DNA of 64,000 nt from Micavibrio sp. UBA6139 (GCA_002423285.1 DIVF01000014.1:866-64865); one strand, 5' to 3'. Shown: positions 1 to 7,247, numbered from the stretch's first letter. Translations and numbers: made by a program. The notes: generated by a model not told the origin, from the letters alone.

Positions 1-34
1 CCGGTGCCTGTCGTCCGCAGTGGCCGTGCCCGGA
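1..34 (+). repeat. DGR variable repeat (VR), visible 3' part with IMH
   Basis: The 34 bases equal TR 916-949 except G at 26 where the TR has C at 941. This invariant GC-rich end is where the initiation-of-mutagenic-homing (IMH) element lies in DGRs, and a difference between IMH and the TR copy (IMH*) is what gives homing its direction. No adenine-linked changes are expected here and the single shared A (19 vs 934) is unchanged. Confidence 0.85.
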
Positions 35-39
35 GCTGA
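1..39 (+). CDS. 3' end of a DGR target gene (partial, runs off left edge)
   Basis: Only the last 12 codons and the stop (TGA 37-39) are inside the window; the peptide ends PVPVVRSGRARS. Bases 1-34 match the template repeat at 916-949 with one mismatch, in the same reading frame, so this is the fixed 3' part of a variable repeat. The parent gene is probably an Lcl/FGE-type lectin-fold protein, judged from what the TR encodes (W-x-W, Asn runs, terminal VVRSG). The body of the protein cannot be seen. The DGR assignment is strong because a DGR reverse transcriptase follows within 1 kb on the same strand. Confidence 0.8.
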   Translation, partial: PVPVVRSGRARS

Positions 40-67
40 ATCATTTAATCATTCAATTATTTCCTGT

Positions 68-82
68 CCGCGCGTAGCGCGG
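68..82 (+). other. DNA hairpin downstream of VR (GTA triloop)
   Basis: CCGCGC (68-73), loop GTA, GCGCGG (77-82): a perfect 6-bp stem with a GNA triloop, 28 nt after the target stop codon. A sister hairpin sits at the same distance after the second target gene (2484-2498) with a different stem sequence. Hairpins or cruciforms just downstream of the VR are known to help DGR homing (Bordetella phage BPP-1). A role as a simple terminator is less likely because no T-run follows. Confidence 0.75.
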
Positions 83-147
83 TCGCGGTGCAATACAAAT
101 TCCGTAGTGATGAGATGCACATGAAAAACGGCTATCAAAAAATTATA

Positions 148-169
148 CCCCCCCCCCCCCCCCCCCCCC
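148..169 (+). repeat. 22-nt poly-C tract
   Basis: Twenty-two consecutive C residues lie between the target gene and avd1. Such a tract slips easily in replication and sequencing, and a C-run of this length could form an i-motif (G-quadruplex on the other strand). It is not in a convincing gene. Its length in the assembly should be treated as approximate. Confidence 0.9.
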
Positions 170-190
170 GATTTACAGAATGTAAATCGG
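168..190. other. Inverted repeat next to the poly-C tract
   Basis: CCGATTTAC (168-176), loop AGAAT, GTAAATCGG (182-190): nine paired bases with no mismatch, abutting the C-tract and 97 bases before the avd1 start. It could be a transcript structure in the avd-TR-RT message or a protein site. There is no T-run after it, so it is not a classic terminator. Confidence 0.6.
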
Positions 191-286
191 TAGCTGCTAA
201 CAGCACCGCTGCATCTCCTCGCTCACGCGTATTTTTTGATGACGGCGCATACAGTGTCTTTCGTAACCTGTGGCGTGGGTGACATC

Positions 287-650
287 ATGGCGCAATATCA
301 GCACTTGCCGATTTATAAACAAACCTACGATGTCCTCTTGCGCACGATGATTGCGACAAAGGATTTCCCGCGCGAGTACAAATACACGCTGGGGCAGAAA
401 ATCAAGGATGAATTGATCGAGTTGGTCGTCATGATCTACCGCGCCAACAGTGCCGCCGGACAAGACGCAGCATATCGAATCCATCGTGGAGCGCGTGCAG
501 GCGATACAGCTTATGATGCGTCTGGCGCATGACATGAAGATTTTGACCCGCAAACATTATGCGGCGCTTTCGGAAATGACAGACAGTCTCGCCAAACAGG
601 CACAGGGCTGGCTGAGGAGTTCGGGGAGGGGGAAGCCGGAACGGGGATAG
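287..650 (+). pseudogene. avd: DGR accessory protein Avd, copy 1 (frameshifted)
   Basis: Avd is a small four-helix-bundle protein (pfam05635-like, related to 23S rRNA intervening-sequence proteins) that binds the DGR reverse transcriptase and its template RNA. Translation from ATG 287 gives MAQYQHLPIYKQTYDVLL... up to ANSAA. One extra G at 458/459 then breaks the frame, and the rest (DKTQHIESIVERVQ... to QAQGWLRSS) continues in the +1-shifted frame to TAG 648. Joined, it closely matches the intact minus-strand copy at 2114-2458 along nearly its full length. The shift is not at a slippery sequence, so a real disabling indel or a read error is likelier than programmed frameshifting. Confidence 0.85.
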
Positions 651-693
651 GTCAAGACCTGCCCCGGTGAGCATATTCAGCTCGGATGACGGC

Positions 694-721
694 GGTATCC
701 AATCCATAAGGACTGGATACC
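694..721. other. Inverted repeat in the avd-TR spacer
   Basis: GGTATCCA (694-701) and TGGATACC (714-721) can pair across a 12-nt loop. It lies between avd1 and the TR, within the RNA expected to carry the template. It may structure the template transcript; this is inference only. Confidence 0.35.
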
Positions 722-819
722 AAAGCCGGGGCCGAAAGGTTCCGGGATCAGGCGGTCGAATATCGTCCGCCCGCATCAAAAGATCGTCATCGAAACGTCA
801 GCAGGGCAGTGCCGCCCCG

Positions 820-949
820 TGGTTCTGGCTCGCCTCGCCCAACAACAATAACAACGGGCGTGTGCGCAGGGGCGGCGAGGCGGACTGGAACAACAACAAC
901 CGGAACAATTCGAATCCGGTGCCTGTCGTCCGCAGTGGCCCTGCCCGGA
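820..949 (+). repeat. DGR template repeat (TR)
   Basis: The 3' end (916-949) matches the VR at 1-34 with one mismatch (C941 vs G26). Upstream are 12 AAC/AAT codons: five at 841-855, four at 889-900, two at 904-909 and one at 913-915. These are the adenine-rich cassettes that DGR reverse transcriptases miscopy. The encoded sense reads W-F-W-L-A-S-P then Asn runs and ends PVPVVRSG, which fits an Lcl/DUF1566-type lectin domain. The 5' limit is uncertain because the matching part of the VR lies outside the window; 820 is the first Trp codon of the motif. The TR lies 42 bases before the RT start and is in the same frame as the RT. Confidence 0.88.
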
Positions 950-990
950 CTTGGAGTCCCCCTTTCCGGACACATGAAGGCTTTTTATTT

Positions 991-2112
991 ATGAGCACTG
1001 ACCTGACTATAGACGCTGTATTTGATGCCTATTTTGATTGCCGCAGAAACAAGCGCAATTCCATCAATCAGCTACGGTTTGAGGCTGATCTCGAAAGCAA
1101 CCTCGTCGCCTTGTACCGCGATCTTGCAAGTGGAACTTACCGGATCGGGCGCAGCACAGCCTTCGTCGTCACGCGCCCGAAAATCAGGGAAGTCTGGGCG
1201 GCGGATTTTCGTGACCGGGTCGTGCATCACGTTATTTACAGGGCGATTTTCGACCGTTTTCACCGGCGATTCATCCGGGACAGCTACGCCTGTATCCCCG
1301 CTCGCGGTACGCATGACGGGATGCGCCGCGTGTCGTCCTTTGCCCGATCAATCACGCAGAACTGGACGCAACCGGCGCATTTTCTGAAATGTGATGTTGC
1401 GAATTTTTTCAACACCATCGACCGCAATATTCTCATTGATCTTATAGAGAATCTTGTTGATGAGGACTGGCTTCGTGTCTTGATCCGGCAAGTCGCGCTG
1501 CACGATCCGCGCCCCGGTGCGGACCTGCGTTCCCCTCCTGATCTGTTTGCGCGTGTGCCGCGCCATAAAAGTCTGCTTCATGCGCCCGAAGGCAAAGGCC
1601 TTCCCATCGGGAACCTGACCAGCCAGTTTTTTGCCAATGTTTATCTGAATGAGTTGGATCAGTTCGTGAAGCACAGTCTGAAAGCGCATTATTACGGGCG
1701 TTATGTTGACGACATGGTGTTGTTTCACGAAGACCCGGAAGTGCTGAACGAATGGTATGAGGAAATGGACGGTTTTCTGCAATCTAGCCTTGCCCTGCGG
1801 CTGCATCCCAACAAGAAGCATCTCAACCGTGCAGACACGGGGATAGACTTTACAGGTTTCATCATAAAGCCCGGACGCACTTACCTGCGGCAAACCAGTC
1901 TGTCCGGCTGCAAGCGAAAAATCAGGGCATGGGAGCGCAACGGTTCTCCGATTGACGCAGAGTCGTTGGAAAAGCTTTCCCAAAGCCTGAACAGTTATGT
2001 CGGGATGCTCAGGCAGGTTAATGGCTATAACGCCCGCAGCGCAATTTGCCAAAGGGTTGAAAACCTGTTTTTGAAAGCTGATGCTGATTGCACCAAAGTT
2101 TTGCCCGCCTGA
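991..2112 (+). CDS. DGR reverse transcriptase
   Basis: This protein copies the TR RNA into adenine-mutated cDNA that replaces the VR. It has 373 residues, usual for DGR RTs. Visible motifs are the catalytic Asp in FLKCDVANFF (D135), the DGR-specific GLPIGNLTSQFFANVYL block (GNLTSQ 207-212; group II and retron RTs have QG-type motifs here) and YVDDMV (238-241) with the two catalytic aspartates. There is no maturase, RNase H or endonuclease domain. I chose ATG 991 because GAAGG lies upstream at 975-979 and family members begin here. The frame stays open back to 667 through the TR. It is convergent with avd2, with 1 base between the stops. Confidence 0.95.
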   Translation: MSTDLTIDAVFDAYFDCRRNKRNSINQLRFEADLESNLVALYRDLASGTYRIGRSTAFVVTRPKIREVWAADFRDRVVHHVIYRAIFDRFHRRFIRDSYACIPARGTHDGMRRVSSFARSITQNWTQPAHFLKCDVANFFNTIDRNILIDLIENLVDEDWLRVLIRQVALHDPRPGADLRSPPDLFARVPRHKSLLHAPEGKGLPIGNLTSQFFANVYLNELDQFVKHSLKAHYYGRYVDDMVLFHEDPEVLNEWYEEMDGFLQSSLALRLHPNKKHLNRADTGIDFTGFIIKPGRTYLRQTSLSGCKRKIRAWERNGSPIDAESLEKLSQSLNSYVGMLRQVNGYNARSAICQRVENLFLKADADCTKVLPA

Positions 2113-2113
2113 T

Positions 2114-2458
2114 TTATTCTTGGTTGAATGACCGATAGCCTTGCGCTTGCCGCGCAAGGCTATCGGTCATTTCTGCAATCGCCGCATAATGTTTGCGGGT
2201 CAAAATCTTCATATCGTGTGACAGGCGCATCAAAAGCTGGATCACCTGCACACGCTCCAGAATCATCGCAATATGCTGTTCCTTGTCCACGGCACTGTTG
2301 GCTTTGTAGATCAGCACAACAAGTTCAATGATTTCATCCTTCATTTTCTGACCCAGCGTATATTTATATTCACGCGGAAAATCCTTGGTCGCCGTCATCG
2401 TGCGAATCAGAAGGTCATAGGTTAACTTGTATATCGGCAAATGTTCGTATTGAGCCAT
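2114..2458 (-). CDS. avd: DGR accessory protein Avd, copy 2 (intact)
   Basis: A 114-residue four-helix-bundle protein (MAQYEHLPIYKLTYDLL..., RVQVIQLLMRLSHDMKILTRKHYA). It is nearly collinear with the frameshifted copy at 287-650, differing mainly at conservative positions. It should bind the reverse transcriptase and could supply Avd function lost by copy 1. It lies downstream of the 977-residue surface protein on the same strand, with the hairpin 2484-2498 between them. Its last 19 codons contain a perfect 20-bp inverted repeat, so its C-terminus (QAQGYRSFNQE) differs from copy 1 after QAQG. Homologues outside DGRs are 23S rRNA intervening-sequence proteins, but the context favours Avd. Confidence 0.9.
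   Translation of the reverse strand: MAQYEHLPIYKLTYDLLIRTMTATKDFPREYKYTLGQKMKDEIIELVVLIYKANSAVDKEQHIAMILERVQVIQLLMRLSHDMKILTRKHYAAIAEMTDSLARQAQGYRSFNQE
2127..2171. repeat. 20-bp perfect inverted repeat inside the avd2 3' end
   Basis: Left arm 2127-2146, 5-nt loop 2147-2151, right arm 2152-2171, no mismatches. It lies just beyond the RT stop (2112) and inside the avd2 reading frame, where it encodes MTDSLARQAQGYRSF. It can fold in either transcript and may serve as a shared terminator for the convergent genes, although neither side has a clear T-run. Copy 1 of avd lacks it, so it arose after duplication. Confidence 0.8.
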
Positions 2459-2483
2459 GTTCTAACCCTGAATTTTAAATCGA

Positions 2484-2498
2484 CCGGGCTTCGCCCGG
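2484..2498 (-). other. DNA hairpin downstream of the second target (GAA triloop)
   Basis: On the minus strand it reads CCGGGC, GAA, GCCCGG: a 6-bp stem with a GNA triloop, starting exactly 28 nt after the stop of the 977-residue gene. Compared with the hairpin at 68-82, two stem positions differ in a compensatory way (C-G versus G-C) and the loop stays GNA. GCGAAGC is known as an unusually stable DNA mini-hairpin. The likely role is as the cruciform that assists mutagenic homing. Confidence 0.75.
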
Positions 2499-2526
2499 AC
2501 AGGAAATAATTAAATAACTGAATAAT

Positions 2527-5460
2527 TCATCTCCGGGCGCACCTAACAAGGTAGCCACCGTTCTTAAGGCGGCTGCTCTGCGCGCCGTCACTGAACCTCT
2601 GGGACCACGCATAGCCGTTATTGTTCTCTGAGGACGACCAGTAGTAACTTCCACTTATGTTAAACAGCCCAATCGCTGTTTTGTTGCCGTGAATCACATT
2701 GAGTTCAGGGGCGGAGGGCAGATACCAGTCGGAATGGCCGTGAGCGCTCAGATCGGCGCAATACTTGGCTGCCTCGTGTGGTTGCACCCCCGCAGCGATG
2801 CTGTCGGAATCAGCTGCCACCAGCGTTGTCGTATTGGTTTCACCGGAATTATCACAGGCGGGAGCAGAACCGCAATTGACCAGTGGGGTCTCGATCCAGT
2901 TCACCGTTCCGTTGTTCCATGTCTTTGTCGAGGCCGCATCGGCGGGCGTGGTGAACATCTTCACGTTGCCGTCGGGCGACAGGCCGGCATAGACCGTCCC
3001 ATCGGCGCAGACCGTTCCCGGCGCGGGTGAGGCCACCGCGCACGGGTCGGCGATTGTCGTCACGTCCCATGAGTCCGCCGTCACCGTACCGACCGTTACC
3101 GTGGCCGAGCGCAGTGTGTTCAATGCGTTCGCCGAGGTAAGGCGCACTTGCAATGTTTCACCGTCTGCAATCGTGCCGGATGCCGCCCACGCGCCGCCCT
3201 CAATGCTGATCTGAGGGCTGCCGTCGCCCGTCACGCTTACCGCCACCGGCGCGGGGCCAATGCCGCTAATCGTCACCGTGTTTGATGTAATGATGGTACT
3301 CAGCGCCTGATCCGTCACGTCGGTAAAGGCGAACGCGTCCGGTGTGTCGTCTTGGATGGGACCGGGCAAGGCCAGAGACGTATCGGCCATGGTCGTGACC
3401 GCGTCCTTGCTACCGTCCGTGATCGCGCCGCCATTCAGGCCTATACTGTGCGTCGTCAGGGTTGTCGCCCCCGCATCCGCTGCCAGCAGCGTATAGACGA
3501 AGACCAGTTGTGTAGACGTGCTGTCGCTGGCGCTATAATCAGCCAAACGGTCATTGCCGTTGATGGCAAAGGCCAGTTGCGGTGTCCCCGTGACGTTCAC
3601 GGATGTGCTGAACGTCACACCGATTTTAATAACATCGCCCACCGTGTTGCCCGCTGCGATGATCTCCGGCGCTTTATACGAGTAGGGCGCGACTTTTGCC
3701 CCTGTCTGCGGCGCTGCCACGCGGTCGATCTTTTCCGACACGTCATCCGTATGCGCGATATACACGGGATCGCTGGTCGCCAATACGCCGCTCACCACGC
3801 CGTTCACGCTGGCAGCGGCCTCGCTGACGCCGAGCGTTACGCTGCCAGCTGTTGTGCCGTCGAGCCGCGCCGAACCGTCACGCACACGCAGGACAGAGGT
3901 TGCGCCGTCGGTGGATACGTCAATATCCGTTCCCAGCAGCGTCACCGTGCCGCCGGGGATATTTATAACCACGTTCGTTGAACCCGACACGTACTGGAAC
4001 ATGCCGGAAATCAGGGTGATAACATCCGCTTCCACGCGCACCTGCGATCCTTCGCCGATGGTCAGCACCGCACCATCCTGAAAAGCAAGCCGCGCAACAG
4101 AGCCGATCACGCCCGATACCGTTACTGTGAATGGTCTTGGCAATTGCGCGCCCATTGATAACGCCACGGCGCCGCTTTCCAGCGCAGCCGTGTTCGCACC
4201 AATGCTTTGCGTCACCGTGACATAGGCGGATTGCTTGATCCGCTGTTTCACGCGCATGGCATTATCGCGCCGCACCTTGTCATACACACGCGCACGCATA
4301 TCGGTAAGCGCCACGGGCCGCTCCCACATCTTTTCAACCGATTCACCGAATTTGTAGACAAGGCGCAACGTAGCATGGAACTGAGGATTGGCGGCCTGCT
4401 CGTTGCGCAGACCCGCTTCCCATATGAGGCCATTTACAGGCTGCCATTGCAGCCCCGCATCATACCCCCATGTCGTTTCCTGCGCCATGTCCTCGTTTGA
4501 AGACCATTGATAGCCCGTCAGGTTCGCCTGCCATGACGGAAACTCCGGCAGCCTTCCCTGCAATTCAAGATCGAAGCCCGACGCGGCGCGTTCTTCCTTG
4601 TATGCGTCCACGCTTTTCCAGCTTGAAAGGGGAATATATTTGTTCGCCGACACGCCCAATTGTGCAGTCTGCACGTCCGCACCGATACTTATACGGTTGT
4701 GATTTCTCTCCCGCGCATGATCGACAAAGGCGTTAAGGCCGTAGACCACGGAACGATCCTCGGAAAGGCGACGATACGCCAGCCCGGCATTGAGCGTATC
4801 GCCATCCGCATACCCCGCACGATCGATGGTACGGTTCCACGACAATTGCGCGAAAACATGGTTTTGTTCAGCCTTATCGCGCCAAAGCGGCTGCACGGTC
4901 AGAACTTCCCAGCCCGAACTGCCCCGACCAAAAAGATTGCCGCTCACCTCCATCTGCCCCGTAAAAGGCAGCCCTGAGGATTGCAAAAAGGCCAACCCTT
5001 CACTGAAGGCCGTCGCATACACCATGTCCTGCAAGCTGCCCGCATCAAGCAAGCCGGATTCCGTACCGGAATCCTGACCGCTCAGCATCGCGCAGGACGA
5101 TTGCAGCGCATTGCTCAAAGCATCGTTTCCCTGCGCGTAAACCATCGCGCCAAGTTTTGAATCAGAAAATCCCGATAACAAAGATCTGTTTTGAAAACGC
5201 GCATCCATGGCGTTTTGTAGTGTGCCCAGACCTTGCGCCTGCAACAATGCGCAAGCTTGCTGCGCACCCGCTGCACCCGTCATTACGGATGTACTGGCTG
5301 ACGGGGTATCATTCAGCGGGTCAAGGGTGTTTACCCCCTCATTATTTACATAAACATAATCCGCTTGCGCATGGGCCATTGGCACAGAAACGCCCAAGAA
5401 GATCACCAAAAATGTCAAAACAACACAGGCAGGCAGGGCCAACAGGGGGCGGCTATTCAT
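2527..5460 (-). CDS. Inverse autotransporter with FecR-like and C-terminal Lcl lectin-like domain (probable DGR-type target)
   Basis: This 977-residue outer-membrane surface protein has a signal peptide (about 1-32, ending AHA). An intimin/invasin-type beta-barrel follows (about 170-375; GWEVLTVQPLWR, GYADGDTLNAGLAYR, ending LRLVYKFGES), then a FecR-like domain (about 440-560). Two beta-rich repeat domains (about 600-790) and an Lcl/DUF1566 C-type-lectin-like domain (805-977; DWYLPSAPELN, YYWSSSENN, terminal LVRCARR) complete it. The order predicts a barrel anchored in the outer membrane with the lectin domain outside. The last codons and 3' flank align without gaps to the end of the truncated DGR target at 28-82. 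The TR at 820-949 is not a close match to its terminal segment, so it may be a former target or served by another template. The start codon is preceded by a G9 run acting as the ribosome site. Confidence 0.85.
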   Translation of the reverse strand: MNSRPLLALPACVVLTFLVIFLGVSVPMAHAQADYVYVNNEGVNTLDPLNDTPSASTSVMTGAAGAQQACALLQAQGLGTLQNAMDARFQNRSLLSGFSDSKLGAMVYAQGNDALSNALQSSCAMLSGQDSGTESGLLDAGSLQDMVYATAFSEGLAFLQSSGLPFTGQMEVSGNLFGRGSSGWEVLTVQPLWRDKAEQNHVFAQLSWNRTIDRAGYADGDTLNAGLAYRRLSEDRSVVYGLNAFVDHARERNHNRISIGADVQTAQLGVSANKYIPLSSWKSVDAYKEERAASGFDLELQGRLPEFPSWQANLTGYQWSSNEDMAQETTWGYDAGLQWQPVNGLIWEAGLRNEQAANPQFHATLRLVYKFGESVEKMWERPVALTDMRARVYDKVRRDNAMRVKQRIKQSAYVTVTQSIGANTAALESGAVALSMGAQLPRPFTVTVSGVIGSVARLAFQDGAVLTIGEGSQVRVEADVITLISGMFQYVSGSTNVVINIPGGTVTLLGTDIDVSTDGATSVLRVRDGSARLDGTTAGSVTLGVSEAAASVNGVVSGVLATSDPVYIAHTDDVSEKIDRVAAPQTGAKVAPYSYKAPEIIAAGNTVGDVIKIGVTFSTSVNVTGTPQLAFAINGNDRLADYSASDSTSTQLVFVYTLLAADAGATTLTTHSIGLNGGAITDGSKDAVTTMADTSLALPGPIQDDTPDAFAFTDVTDQALSTIITSNTVTISGIGPAPVAVSVTGDGSPQISIEGGAWAASGTIADGETLQVRLTSANALNTLRSATVTVGTVTADSWDVTTIADPCAVASPAPGTVCADGTVYAGLSPDGNVKMFTTPADAASTKTWNNGTVNWIETPLVNCGSAPACDNSGETNTTTLVAADSDSIAAGVQPHEAAKYCADLSAHGHSDWYLPSAPELNVIHGNKTAIGLFNISGSYYWSSSENNNGYAWSQRFSDGAQSSRLKNGGYLVRCARR

Positions 5461-5462
5461 TA

Positions 5463-5479
5463 CCCCCCCCCTTTTTTTT
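5463..5479 (-). promoter_or_regulatory. A8-G9 homopolymer pair forming the ribosome binding site
   Basis: On the minus strand eight A are followed by nine G and then TA before ATG 5460. The G-run is the only Shine-Dalgarno-like sequence. Slippage would change its strength and spacing, so translation of the surface protein could vary between cells. This resembles contingency loci by position only; variation has not been observed here. Confidence 0.5.
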
Positions 5480-5957
5480 GATTATGGAATCTTTCCGCCT
5501 CCCGCGTCATTCAAGCACCGTTATCTTTTCCACGATTCTTTTATAAAAGACCTGTCGCAAAAGTAGCCTGATTTTCATCGGACGCAAAGGGTTTTGTCAG
5601 TGGGCGGCTTCATGATCGCCCCAAGTGGTGCACTTGTTAGTTGAATCCGCCATTGATTAACCAACCTTTTCCAAGGGCTTTAGGCTCTTGGTTTTCCGCG
5701 GTTTCTTGATCTTGATAGCATTTTACAGGGAGAGGAACGCCGGGTGGAAGGGGCCGTCCTAAGCGGCACAGCGTCTTTTCTGCCACCGACCGGGGCGTAT
5801 CGAACTCGATTCCCCTTTGCGCCGGTCTTGCGGCGTGGGCCACCATTCCGATTCAGGTCGCGCCAGCGGCGCATCGGAGGGCTGGCTGAAGATAGGGGCA
5901 TCTGGGACAACGAGGCTCGCCGTCCTGTTTCAGCCGCCCCGGATTGATCGTTATCAT
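5480..5957. other. Intergenic region between surface protein and integrase
   Basis: About 480 bases without a gene I can support. Small overlapping frames on both strands show no recognisable protein and no good start signals. It should contain the promoter of the surface-protein gene and the end of the integrase transcript. I see no VR/TR-like sequence and no clear attachment repeat. Confidence 0.5.
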
Positions 5958-7247
5958 TTATTTTTTTGGATTCCTGCGCGGTCTGGGAGGCTCTGAACGG
6001 GCCGTTCCCGCCTTGCCGCTTTGACTGGTTTCAGGGCCGCCCGGTTCATCGGGCTGTATCGGTTCCCAGCTTCCCATGCCGTGCAAAACGCGGTCGGCGT
6101 GTTTGACGGCGTTCACATGGCCGTAATGATCCTCGATCATCTTGACGGATGTTCCCATCTGCTGCGCCAGAAAATAAACATCGACCCCTTCGCTTAACCG
6201 AAATGTCGCATAGGTATGCCGGAAAGAATATGTCGAGCGCGGAATCCCTGACGGGCCATCGCGCAATTTTGATTCTGTAAGTAAATCTCTGATTAAAGCC
6301 TTGTATAGAGAATTAGCGGATTTTCCTTCTATCGTTGTAAAGACAGGATCATCTGGCCCCGTTGCCTTGGAAAGCGCCAGGATGCGCTCCAGATAGTCGC
6401 CCACGCTCGGCGGCGCGACAAGCTGCCGCGCCTTGTCCTTGCCGCTTACGGATAAAATGACAAGTTCGCGCCCGTCTTTGTCCTTACCCTTTGAAATATC
6501 ACGCCAGCGCAAATTTCTGGCTTCGGGTGGGCGCATACCCGTATTGCACATGATAAGCACAAAGTTATAGGCCATGTTGCGATACCAGATGCTCCAAGGA
6601 AGTGTTGCGGCCTTGATCCACACGCGGCCCCGTGTGTGTAAGGCCCGGTATTCTTCAATGGAAAAGGCATCCCGCCGCATGGTTTTAAAATTTGGCTTGC
6701 CTTCAAATTTCTGGCTGGCGGGGATATAGCGCTTTCTGACTGCGAAACTCATGATCGCGCCGAATATAGCCATTTCATATTCAACGGTGGCATCGCTGAC
6801 CTGTTCCCGCAGCCGCCCCTTGCCGTGTTCCCGCCGCCATGTCGGGTAATTGGCCCAGCGGTCTTGACCGATCAGGCTGACTTGCGTGGTTCCCACATAG
6901 GGGTTGAGTTGGGCCTTGATAACGGATTCGATCTTCTTGACCCGCGCATGAGTGATTTCGCCCATCTTGGCGCGTGATCTTTGAGCTTCCGTATATTCCC
7001 TAGCCACTTCGCTGAAAGGCCTGTTGAAAATCGGGACTTCGTGCTTTATGCGAAATCTGATGTCTGCATCAACGTCAAAGGCGCGACTCCGCGCCTCGTG
7101 GAGATCGGACGTTTTGAGGGAAACCGTCTTATAGCGGTCTGCCTTGGGCAGTTTTATTCTGCAATACCAATTCTTATGCCCCACATCACCCCGGCGGAAG
7201 ATGATGAGGCCGGGTTTGAGTTCTTCCTTGTCGATGATGAAGGTCAT
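5958..7247 (-). CDS. Tyrosine recombinase / integrase
   Basis: A 429-residue phage-type integrase. An N-terminal arm/core-binding region (about 1-190) precedes the catalytic domain. Visible catalytic residues are R239 in NTGMRPPEARNLRW, K270 in SVSGKDKAR, R343-H344 in YSFRHTYAT and the nucleophile Y375 in EDHYGH. The first His of the HxxR motif is replaced by Ser/Tyr and the LGH box by MGT; the first is common in this subfamily. A basic, proline-rich tail follows. It probably moved the accessory region that holds the DGR, but no attachment sites were found. It is upstream of and collinear with the surface-protein gene, 497 bases away. Confidence 0.9.
   Translation of the reverse strand: MTFIIDKEELKPGLIIFRRGDVGHKNWYCRIKLPKADRYKTVSLKTSDLHEARSRAFDVDADIRFRIKHEVPIFNRPFSEVAREYTEAQRSRAKMGEITHARVKKIESVIKAQLNPYVGTTQVSLIGQDRWANYPTWRREHGKGRLREQVSDATVEYEMAIFGAIMSFAVRKRYIPASQKFEGKPNFKTMRRDAFSIEEYRALHTRGRVWIKAATLPWSIWYRNMAYNFVLIMCNTGMRPPEARNLRWRDISKGKDKDGRELVILSVSGKDKARQLVAPPSVGDYLERILALSKATGPDDPVFTTIEGKSANSLYKALIRDLLTESKLRDGPSGIPRSTYSFRHTYATFRLSEGVDVYFLAQQMGTSVKMIEDHYGHVNAVKHADRVLHGMGSWEPIQPDEPGGPETSQSGKAGTARSEPPRPRRNPKK

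Noticed and set aside
450..460. Programmed ribosomal frameshift in avd1
   Set aside because: No slippery heptamer or downstream pseudoknot is visible; a single extra G explains the break.
1348..2157. Long open frame opposite the RT
   Set aside because: It is the reverse-strand shadow of the RT gene, has no known motifs and no ribosome site.
2484..2660. The 977-residue gene as the cognate VR for the TR at 820-949
   Set aside because: Aligning its last 120 bases to the TR gives only fold-level similarity and not the near identity outside adenines that a live VR must show. Only the 3' flank is shared with the other target.
5637..5910. Small genes upstream of the integrase stop
   Set aside because: Overlapping frames on both strands with basic, unstructured translations and no family match.
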